A stretch of DNA of 64,000 nt from Pocillopora verrucosa (taxonomy: Eukaryota > Cnidaria > Anthozoa > Scleractinia > Pocilloporidae): contig NC_089320.1 of NCBI RefSeq assembly GCF_036669915.1, forward strand, positions 11,715,313-11,779,312. The letters run 5' to 3'. The notes under the pieces are model-generated. The model saw only the letters and a list, made by a program, of their open reading frames with translations. It was not told the origin of the DNA and made no database searches. The translations under genes and the position numbers were made by a program. Below, in pieces: positions 47,225 to 57,683 of this stretch. The first letter of the stretch is position 1, and each line of letters opens with the position of its first letter.

Positions 47225-50115
47225 GACCGACTATCAACTTTAAACAATTCTCCCGGAGGGATGATCTTGGAGTGAACCACAGTCTGAAGTCTGTTAAAAT
47301 GTCCGAACATACTTCAACGATAAATCCAACACTTTCACCTGACGATAAACGCACGACAAAAGATCCAGTGATTAATTTGACTTCCATTCGACGATGGCAT
47401 AACTACTTTGGCCATAAAACCGGATTAAGAAACTAAAAATAATTTCTATACTTTCCTGTGAGAGGAAAAAAAAAGAGACCTCAAGCTCAGATAATGTAAA
47501 ATATTCCCCTTAACTTCAACTCGTGGGGATTTTTCAGCGACACTTTCTTCGTCTTTGGCGAGTTATATTCATTAGACAGGTAGCCTTCCATCCCAAAATT
47601 CAATGGGTGATTCTCCCTACTTCTGTACTTCACGTTGTAATATAGTAGCCTTTAGTGTCGAACAGCGCTTCAAGTTTGAGTATCGTAAAACTTAGCCCAT
47701 AATAATCATAATGGCCAATCAGAGCGAAGGAAAAACCTCTAAAAGATAAAGAGAACTCGGCGCAAAACAAAAGCGCGGGAAAATGTAAGGAGTTGCCATT
47801 GGTTTTAACTTGGCATTTGACTGGCTGACATGGTGGCGCGAGTGTCCTGGACCGATCATAGAACATAGTGAGGCACAACCAGTACGGATTACTTTGGACA
47901 CTCAATCAACAACTTCTCAATGAACATAACACCTAGAGCTGATCACTTTAACTAATATCATCACCTCTTTACTTGATAATGCAATTGCATTGTAAGGAGA
48001 AGCTACATATTAATCTCACCTGGAAGTTGGGGGGGGGGGTAAAAAAGTAACTAGGTGTGGCCAAATGACTTGCGCACAATGCAGAGTTTGTAAAATAATT
48101 GTAATAATCCCATTCATTATCCTTCCCTGCCATCATGTAAATTGCAGGTCTTATATTCCTTTACCCATAGATTCTCCCCCAATTTACTTCCCCACACAGG
48201 CTCCCCAACCCCTTCTGGCCAAATTATGAGATAATGTTTCTACTTAATTGTTAGATGACAATTGATTTTTTTAATTTATTTTCAATTGGACATATCCAGT
48301 GATTGTGAACGGATGTTCATAGATGTTAAAATAATTATTGCAAGTGACACAAATTAGTGAAAAAACAATCTTTGGAGTTCTCCAAAGTTAACTTTCTTGT
48401 TAATATATTCTGCTTTGTAGATAGCCATGACAATGTGAGATAACAATAAAAACATTTTTTTTATCTTTCATATACCACTGACTGTAAGTTTCACCTCAAG
48501 AATTCAAATGAAAAAACTTAATTTTTTGTTAGGACTTGAAAGGCAGGCTCCCCTCTACTGCAAGCTTCAACAAGAAAGGCAAAGGGGGCCTGGTTTCCAT
48601 GGCTTGATTCCATTGAGGTTGCAACTTGCAGTTGAAAATGAAAATTTTAGTTATATATTGTATGATAGAGGAATGCTCATAACATATAAAATAAAACATT
48701 CAAAAGTTGAAATGTTGTGACAAGTCCCTCTTTGAACTAGTAAGTTCAGATCCTCCAAATATTCTAACAAAGTACACATTGTTTCATAAGAGGTACCAAA
48801 CAGTTTTTCATTCTACTGAGTTTTGCACCAACCTATCACTCTCTCATAGCCTACTCTGGGAAATATAGATTCAACCACAAATTTTGCCTCTATTTCTTTA
48901 CAGCTTCAAGTTATTTTTGTACATTCAATTTAACTAAGAATTAAGGGGGCCATGGCCAGTCTAATAGAACAGAAACCATTTTGAAGTACAAACAAACACT
49001 TCAAAAGAAATTTAACAACTTCAAAAGTTTAGGAAAACACAATTATTATAGACAAATTAAAAGACTTATCCTAAGTTGGTTACTTTTAAGAAAATCTATT
49101 TAATTTTCAAACAAGAAGAATTTAACGCAAATGGACATGCACACCAAGTTTTAGTCTTCTATGACCTAAATACATGAAGCCTTCATCTCAATTGAAGATA
49201 TCTACAAGGAAGGTGAGCCATAAGGAATCACCTATTCATCTGAGTAAAAGGTTCATATCATCTTACTTAATTGTTACTGAATGTTTCTACATTCCAAATT
49301 CATGACAGCAAAGACAGCAACCCTGTCTTTCAGAAACCTCAAACATACTGCAGATCAAGGTAAGGCCATCTTTTCCCCATTCTTACTGGTGTATGCAGTT
49401 TAAAAAATGATGAATGGTGAGACTTGTACATTTCTCCTTTTACCTTATCCCACAAAATAAACAAGGGAGAAAATGGGAAATAGAAGGCATCTAGAAATCT
49501 AATATCAATAAACTTTATTTAAAAACAAGAGGATTCTTTTACGTCTAAGAATCTGCCTCATACATGTAAATTTCCGAATAAAATGGTTGCACAGTCGTAA
49601 GTAAGTAAAAACTAGATACGACTGACATCTTGAGTGTACAGTGTTATGTAAACTGTAATAACCTATAATTTAACTCCTTCTAATTTTTCCTCACAGTACC
49701 ACACTTGAATCTAATGTAAAGATCCTGAGAATAATGGAAATGATCACCAATTTAAGAGGCTTCCTGATTTTCAAACAAATTCTCCTTGGTGGCACCCCAT
49801 AGAAAATGTAGGTCTTAAGAGTGAAGGTAGGACAAGCATACTTTCCCTATAGTTTGGTACATGCATGAGACATTGAAAATAACCTTTTTTCCTTAACCAA
49901 CAGACCTTAACATTGACACTTTTTAGATCAAAATTAATAATAATCAACAGAGAGGAAAATCAATACTAATAATTGCAGTAATTACTCCAATTTCAGATGA
50001 TGAAAGATGAGGTTCTGAGGTTGCATTTTTATCAACTCAGATGTACACATCCTGTTAGCCATAACTAAAAATTCTACTGTACAACTTTGCAACAATAACT
50101 TTTTGTCCTTTAACC
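47225..50115. other. Chordin 3' UTR and RER1 3' flank (convergent genes)
   Basis: Chordin (plus) and RER1 (minus) converge here. An open frame at 47209-47436 overlaps the last chordin exon but in another frame. AT-rich DNA with a short G run at about 48030 and AATAAA at about 48444. On the minus strand a TTTATT (AATAAA in RER1 sense) occurs near 49518. No separate gene is supported. Confidence 0.45.
47935..48028 (+). mobile_element. TTAA-type MITE fragment (3' half)
   Basis: ATTGTAAGGAGAAGCTACAT and TTAATCTCACCTGGAAGTT match the 3' part of the copy at 4228-4426 (GGGGAGAAGTTACATGTTAA and CACTCCTGGGAGTT). The 5' half is missing or unrecognisable. Confidence 0.45.
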
Positions 50116-53039
50116 TTATGATTTCATCACATCACTTGACTCATCTTTGCCTTTGTATTTCTGTTTTCCATAAGTAAATGGTAGATATCGGTACCGTATC
50201 ATATGCTGCAAATAAAAAGAAGAAAACAAAATAAATGCTGTTCAGGTGGTTTTGGGCCAAAATGCGATTCCTCTTACCTTAATTTGTCTCTTCATTGTGA
50301 TGATAAAAAGTACAATAAAGTACATGACTAAGATGGGCCAGAAGACAGGGATGTTAAAAAATTCAAAAAATGTACATGCTATGGCAATAACAACAGCTCT
50401 TGTTGCTCCATACCTGAAAAAGAAAACAGAAAAAGGTGATCTAACTTTGCTAACCTAAAAAAACAAACTCCAAAAATGATAATCTCCCACCCACCAAATA
50501 GAAAAAGGTATATCCTTGAATTCTTTACTTCTGAACACAATGAATTCCTTATCTGTACTTGTATTTTCAACAAATACAGAACTGAATTTTAAGCTGTCAT
50601 ATACACCTTAAGTCACTGTTATAGATGTCAAAATGTTGTAAGAACCAGCAAAAGAAAAAAAAAACAAAAAAAACAGGGATGATACAGCCAACTATCATTC
50701 ACAAAAAGGACTTACCAAAATTTAAACTCTGGTAACCTTCTGATAAAAGGTCTGAACTCCTGATCAGCTTTAGTAGGAAGTTCAGGCCCATCTTCTTCTG
50801 TAAAGATAACAGTAATAACATGTGAGATATACTTACACTGTATCTGTGGTGAACAAACCAAATGGTTAAAGGGAAATTATAAACTGAAGAAACTACCCTA
50901 ATTACTCTAGATGGAGCTGAGAAGAAAGAATCAAAGAAATTAGCATTTGATGGTATGGAAAAATTGAATGGATGGATGCACTAGACAGGGACAAAGATGG
51001 CCTAATCTACACAATGTAATTGAATGAATGATAAGAATGCCTTTCATGCAGGCTTACCATACATACTGTACCCACATGGGGGATTAAGTCTCAAAGAGAC
51101 ATGAAGTAAGTCAATAATAGTTTTTGCCTCTTGCTCTTATACTATAAAAAGGCAACTTTCATTAGTTAGTGTAGGTCCCTTACTATTCCAATTTTTATAT
51201 GTACCTTACCAATAAAAGGTTGCATACAATGGCCAACAAACAACCAACTTTGCAGTTTAAGCCTACTACTTCACTCATCAAACACAATCCAGCTAGGTGA
51301 AACTAGCTAGAGGACATTGCCTGCCCTCTGGCAACAATGGCTAACGTTTCTAATTTAAAGAAGACCTTGCCAGTGGCAATATGTCCACTTAAGAAAGAGG
51401 GAAGAGCCAAACATTCAGTAAATCCAAAAATGATTCTAACACTATCCTTGTCATTTCCACAAGACAGAGCTGCCATTGCCCCTTAAAATTGTAAAACTAT
51501 GGTATGTCACAAAATATACTGTATGTGCACCTATGATAACATGTACTGTGCTGTATATCAAATAAAAATTATTAAAAGAAACACACCTAGGTCCTCCTCA
51601 CCTAATTCTTCTAAAGCTGGATCAATTTTAGGTGTCAAGAATGCGATAAACAGGTTAAGGTGGTAAATACCAAGAGCATATGTGACTATGTACCAGCCCT
51701 GAAAGTAAAGGAAAACATAATTTGATTACCATTCTTTCTTTAAACTATGATGCCCCTAAAGTTACTGCATTACTGGTCATCAAGCAAACCTCAAGGCAAA
51801 CTTACCACAAATGAAACTATGAAAAGTTAACGCAGAGGTTAACAAGCAAACACAGGTGCAAGAAACAAAAGATGATCAAAGAACATTTGGAATAGGTTGG
51901 CCTGACTATCAGTTTTTTAGGCAACTACAAGGCCCATTCAAATGAACAATGACCATTCCACAACAGAGAAAACAAGCAGCTAGCTTATACATACTAATAA
52001 CAAATACAAGTAAAAGTATAAACTTGTATGCTTGTATGTCAATGCCAGTATCTGTATCAGCCTTTTATTTTGGTGCCCTTGTCTTTAAGCTGCACTGTCC
52101 CTTGAACCAACAAAAACTCATATCTGCAGGAAACTCAAGAATATCTTGATTTCCCCTTCATGAAAGGTATGGTGAAAGGTAAAAAAATAACCACAAACAC
52201 AATTAACAAAATGCTGCTACACTCCAAAACTAGAACTATCTTGAAGCAGCCCTGTCACTCCAGTCTAACCTTCCACAAACTTCAACTCCCATTAGCTCAA
52301 GCATTGTTCAATCCCCTTAACCCTTTGACTCCTGTGAGTGACCAAGACCAAATTTCTCCTTACAATATCAATACAATATTAACCAGATAAGTAATGAGAA
52401 TAATGAAAAATATCAATTTGGGGATAATTAGTTGATCCAATACTAAATTCTCTGAACTAACATCATAAGAAATGTATAGTTGACAGTGAGGAGAATTACA
52501 AATTTGATCTGGGAGTTAAAGGGTTAAGTGGTTCCAGCTATTGAGAATCAACTGTAGCAATTAAACTCATTCTCACATTATCTTACCTGAAGATAAAGTA
52601 CCCTGATGAGAAACAGCAGTATCATAACCAGAGTTGAAATCCATCGTAGCGCAAGATGTGGAACTGTTGTGTCAAGAAATGTTTGGTATCTCTGTGGTGG
52701 TGAAATTACACGAGTTTATCAAATTATAGGATATTGAACATGAAATTACCATTATATAGCTGAGCTAAAACAGAAGCATTAGCACTTAAAAATTACTATT
52801 CGATTGAACAACTTTCTATATCATTTTAAGTTTCTAGGATCAATTCCACGCCATCCTTGAATTCATGTGTAATTACTGGACTTGAGATACATTAGTACCA
52901 TCCTCCTGTTTAGCAGCCATATCCTTAAACAAATGGTGTGCACATTTAGAGCAAATTTTTTTACCTGGGATATTGTTATAAAAATCTTTTTGACAACACC
53001 CGGCTGACCTGGCCGACTGTCTTCTGAGGGATCATCCAT
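50116..53039 (-). CDS. RER1: RER1, Golgi-to-ER retrieval receptor (complete, 6 exons)
   Basis: Minus-strand exons 52965-53039, 52587-52691, 51602-51698, 50716-50797, 50278-50413 and 50116-50205, phase-consistent, 585 nt, 194 aa (human 196). Diagnostic stretches: GWYIVTYALGIYHLNLFIAF, ELPTKADQEFRPFIRRLPEF followed by KFW, FFNIPVFWPILVMYFIV, ITMKRQIKHMIRYRYLPFTY and GKQKYKGKDESSD. These follow vertebrate RER1 in order, and four hydrophobic membrane segments are present. RER1 cycles between cis-Golgi and ER. It recognises polar residues in transmembrane segments and returns unassembled subunits to the ER. Exon 3 has two in-phase donors 15 nt apart (GTGAGG at 51601 and GTGTGT at 51586). The second would add GEEDL to the cytosolic loop. 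An upstream in-frame ATG at 53063 is possible, but 53039 fits the family length. Confidence 0.95.
50955..51275 (+). repeat. Interspersed repeat copy A in an RER1 intron
   Basis: It shares ACAAAGATGGCCTAATCTAC, ATGCCTTTCATGCAGG, ACTGTACCCACAT and CTCTTGCTCTTA, then an AAAAGG...ATGGCCA stretch, in the same order with 54990-55500. About 320 bp, non-coding. It lacks the 203 bp MITE that splits the other copy. Confidence 0.7.
52321..52523 (+). mobile_element. piggyBac-like MITE, best-preserved copy (RER1 intron 2)
   Basis: Exactly TTAA (52317-52320), then CCCTTTGACTCC ... GGGAGTTAAAGGG, then TTAA (52524-52527). The 203 bp have imperfect terminal inverted repeats CCCTTTRACTCC and no coding capacity. 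TTAA duplication with CCC/GGG ends is the hallmark of piggyBac transposition. The autonomous partner is not in the window. Confidence 0.75.
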
Positions 53040-54989
53040 CTCTTTCCTAAGAGCAAATAACAATGCATTTCATTATACAGTACCACTCACATATAGGTTA
53101 ACTTTGCAGACAAATTTTATCAAACATTCACAAGTTGTAAGATCCATATATTTGCAAATATATGAGCATATATATGTGCATAATGTGCATCTGATGTGTC
53201 TTTGTTAGTCAATATTATAACTTTCCTTTATGTTGCATTGTTGTTTTGGGTCTAACATATTGAAAGAGCAATCCTGTAACACAGATGCATGTGGGATTGC
53301 TTCACGTATTCATTGAAGAATAAATTTGCTTGATCTTCTGCTGTTGATGGATCAGAAACAAAAGAAAATGTAACTTAAACTCTGCATTCAAATGCATGTA
53401 TCATTTGGCAAATTTCAAAGTGAAACTTGAAAACCACTCAAAGAGTTCACCTGCTACTCTCAAGCTTTAAGTCACACAATACAATGAATTTAAAGAAAAC
53501 CTCTGATGTCATATTGCACTTTATATTTCCATAGAGACCTATTAATTTGTCTTGACTGAGCAGAAGAGAGAAATAAAAGCTTAGTTTTTCACTTGTAGAA
53601 AGTAACTGAAACTCATGTGTCAACCTCAAGGGACTTTTCAACTGATCCAAAAATTGTATGCCCATTTCGGAAACGAATTTAAACAAAAGGATAAAACTAT
53701 ATGAAGAACTGATTTTTTTTCTCGCTTAGATATAAACTCCATTTCACTTACTTTCCAGTTGAGCAAAATTAATTCTTTAAAAGACACGACAAGACTCCCA
53801 AGCATGGGGTTTAGAATAATGTCACCATTGCATATACGAAGAAAAATGCTGGTATCTTTGAAACCAGTTAATACTCGGCTGTAAAATTTGAAATCAAGCA
53901 AGGGAAAGAATGTTTGTTCAGAAGAATTTTACGCTAAATCAAATTGAACTTCGCAGGATATCCCTATCATTGATGTTAACATGTCATCTCACGCCACAGA
54001 ATTACGATAAAAATTATGGCGTCAGTTTCTAAAATCATCAACTAGTGAGAACTTGAGTCACTTAATAAACTGTTCAACAATGACCTGCGATCCTTTGGTG
54101 TCTTTTTTATCATCCACGAGTCTCTAATAGCGGTAAAAAAATTTAAACAGCTGCCTGATAATTCGCGAAACCGATAAAGATACATTAGAACTAAACACAC
54201 ACAAAGAACAACTCTTAGAAGTCAACAAGCTTACAGCTACAATGTCAAATGTTAGTACGTCTTTGTACCGATCAATAACTCACCCGATTACAAACTGTCT
54301 GATGTTTCAAATCACCAATTTGATGAAATAGGAAAGATCAAGATTCTGTATAATTCCTTGACGTCTATGTCGCCACGTTGCAAACCAAGGTACATTCAGC
54401 GGTTAATATTGTAAAGTATATGCGTAACAATGAAAGCGAGAGAGGAGTTATGGGTAAGTACCAGTTACCCCCTTCATAAAAGCCCCCACTATTTGACACA
54501 ACATACTTCTGGAGTATCGCTGATTTGCGTTATTACCCCTTTTTCTAGTGCTGTTCGTTTTCTAGTTTAACGGAAGCCTTTGATTGTTGCCAAATATGCC
54601 TGCACAGCTTTAGAATCGGGTTTCATTTATATTTCAGGATCAAGTGACAAACCATTCAATACAGCAACAGCAACTATTACTGTTATCATAGTTACTTTCA
54701 CATGAAGTAAATTAAGAGGGTCCCCTATACCCCTTTTGTTAAACTCCACGCATCAAGAATATCTATAACTCTTTGAGGTTCGTGCGAAATTTGAGACGAT
54801 CCCATTAAACATAATAGACCCTACGAATTATTATCACAAACCTGTTTTGCGCCTTTAATTTCATTGATTCATGTCCTGTCTTAACCTAACCACAGCCGTT
54901 TAAGAATGATATACACATTTTCAAAAAATAAATTAGCCCAAAATTCGTCGCGCAAAAATGGTGCATGAATAGCTTAGAGTTCTTGTACG
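53040..54989. other. Upstream flank of RER1
   Basis: The RER1 5' UTR/promoter should lie here, possibly with a non-coding first exon. AT-rich, including a TATATATGTGCATA stretch near 53170. No frame resembles a known protein. Confidence 0.4.
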
Positions 54990-55500
54990 GCCAATTGAAT
55001 AGGTGAATAAAGGAACAAAGATGGCCTAATCTACACAATGTAACTGAATGAATGATCAGGATGCCTTTCATGCAGGTTTGACATACTGTACCCACATAAG
55101 GGATAAAGTCCTAAAGGGACATGTAGTACAACAATATTAATATTTTTTATTCTCTTGCTCTTAGCCCTTTAACTCCTATGAGTGACCAAGGCAGAATTTC
55201 TCCTTACAATATCAATACAACATCAACCAGATGAGTAATGAGAATGAATAAAAATATCAATTTGGGAATAATTAGTTGATCCAATACTAAATTCTCTGAC
55301 CTAATATTTTAAGAATTGTATGGTTGACAGTAAGGTGAATGACAAATTTGAACTGGGAGTTAAAGGGTTAAACAGGCAACTCTTACTAGTTAGTTTGGAT
55401 CACTTCATGTAGTACCCCTGCTCTTCCCCTTTTTTAATTGCCTTTACCATGCCCATAAAAGGCTGTGTACGATGGCCAGTGAAAAACCAACTATGCAATA
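54990..55500 (+). repeat. Interspersed repeat copy B, split by a MITE
   Basis: Homologous to 50955-51275 on both sides of the 203 bp MITE at 55165-55367. The match resumes right after the insertion (ACAGGCAACTCTTACTAGTT versus AAAGGCAACTTTCATTAGTT in copy A), so copy A shows the unoccupied site. Confidence 0.7.
55165..55367 (+). mobile_element. piggyBac-like MITE nested in repeat copy B
   Basis: CCCTTTAACTCC ... GGGAGTTAAAGGG, 203 bp, the same length and orientation as the copy at 52321 and clearly alignable throughout. The right flank is TTAA (55368-55371); the left flank is TTAG (55161-55164), a one-base decay of the duplication. Confidence 0.75.
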
Positions 55501-57683
55501 CATGTACTTTGTAAACTCTTCATTCACATGTCATGTTTAAATAAGGAATTTGTTTGAAATAACATGACATAACATGAAAATATCTAATCATCTAATTCAA
55601 TCACAATTCATGAATAAAAGAACAATTTAACATACAATTCACAAGAAAAAAATTATTTCCCAATCATACTTCTCTTAAGAAGGATAGGGGACCCTCACTA
55701 GAGTGCAGGAGAATTTTTAGACTGCCATTTTAGAAAAGCCTTACTTGGGGAGAGCAGGAAAGGAGGAGGGCACTGGTACAAGTCACAGACTTACTTTATG
55801 GCTACAATGATTTTAGCAATCCAGTTTAAACTTAAAAGAGTTTTTTGCTATTTTTGCTATTTTTCAGAATGTGAGGAAATTAGAAATGAAGTCAGTGTGC
55901 CACCACTGACCATCCAATTGTTTCAACTGCCATGCCCAGATAATTTATTCTTTGTTGGGAGTTCAAATCAATGTTTTCTTTAGAGCTGTCCTGTCCCTTT
56001 TTATGGAACACATTTGGCCAATTTCATTTCACATTCAAGATAGCACTCCTTTTTTCAGTAATACATGTTAATAGTACTTAATTTCTTTCCTTCAACATTC
56101 CTTTTTCGTGTATCTGCAAAGTTTGCCATGAGAGGGCCATGAATAAAAGAAGAAAGTTGAGCAGTCCTCTTTTCTGTTCAAAGAGCTCTTTCAAATATAA
56201 ACATTTCATTATCTGATCCAAGGTTTTAATTAGATAGATGATAAATTTCTGAAAAAATTTAATTGTTCTTAGGACCAACCAAATTACATTGCTTTCCAAT
56301 GTTATTTTGGTAGTAAAATACTTTAATTACAAATTTAATTATCATCTAGATCATTTCAAAAGGACTAAGCCCAATTAAAACATTCCTAAAGTTTTTAAAA
56401 CTTAGTTCCAATCCTTTTGGTAAAGTTTTAAACAAATGGGCAGAAACATTGTTTCTGAGCATCCACTGAATTCTTCCAAACAAAATTAAAAGATGTTCTT
56501 CTTACCAAATTAATTAATTCTATTAGCACGCTACAACTTTCCATGAAACCAGAACAGTATTCTGCAACAAACTAGATGCAGATCGTCTGCATGTAGTTTG
56601 TAACTTGAGGACCACATCCTTGAGTGACAAATTTACAAAATTTTGAGATCATTGCTGAGTGAGATTTACATCCTCATACTTGTCAAGTGTGAAGAAGAGG
56701 GCATTACCTTTCTAAGGGAGGGGGGGGTGGGGTGAGGAGTCATACTCCCCTGGAGAAAATTGTAAGACCTGTATTATTTCATTCTGAACATTTGTGGAGA
56801 GATTCCACTTTACCTGCAGTCTGTGGTCAGCATGTGAGCATGTGCAATAGTCATTAAATGCACTGACCAGTGGGTGTAACAGTGGCTCTGCACAAGAGTT
56901 TCTACCTTTGGAAAGAGTGCAAAGTGAGAACAAAGGGAACAAGGATAAATATCCATCTACTGTAGAAAGATAATTGATAACTAATGCAGCAGTTTGCTGA
57001 TCCAAACTCAAAAGTTTATTAATTTCAGAAACCTTTAATGTGTGAGGGATTGTAGTTTCAGCCTAAGAGCCTAAGATTACACTACTTCATGTGAGTCTCA
57101 TACTAAATACTGGAGACTTAACAGCTCTACAATTGTAAAATATTTATAGTGTGCCAACAGACACTTTGGAATGTACATGTATAAAGCCAACTTTAAAAGC
57201 CCAGACTTTTATGCCCCTAAATAAGATGTCAGCTACTCTATCCTTCTGCCAATATGCAGAATTCTATTCATCAAAAAGGCTCCATAATGGTTTGTCCATC
57301 CTGAAAAATCACACTTAACTTGTCTAGCTTCTTTGTCTGCATACATATTAATCTTTGCCATGTTTCTCTACGGTTTGTACTTCCCTCTTTGATTTTATAC
57401 ATTTTCCACAGGAAAGCAGCCAGTTATTTAAGGTTAGAACACAAATCTAGGTGATGGCCTCTTAAGTTTAGTTTATGGAAAAATTGATGACAATTTTTGT
57501 AAGGATTAGCTGCTCTTTGGGATCTTGAAATGTGATCTGTGTTATAGTTTCATGCACACAGTACTCTAAGACACTTGGAGATACATGTAAGAGTGTTTCT
57601 GATTGTGAAGCATAATGCTCCTTCAACTAAGGATCAAGGAATGTCTACAAAACTGCCTAACAGCTGTAACCCCTATACATCTG
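55501..57683. other. Intergenic DNA and caspase 3' flank
   Basis: AT-rich, with short unrecognised frames only. A G-rich patch lies at about 56715-56735. The part next to 57683 should be the caspase 3' UTR (minus strand). Confidence 0.4.

Noticed and set aside
47209..47436. 75-codon frame overlapping the chordin 3' end
   Set aside because: It begins before the last exon's acceptor and is in a different frame from chordin, which stops at 47224.
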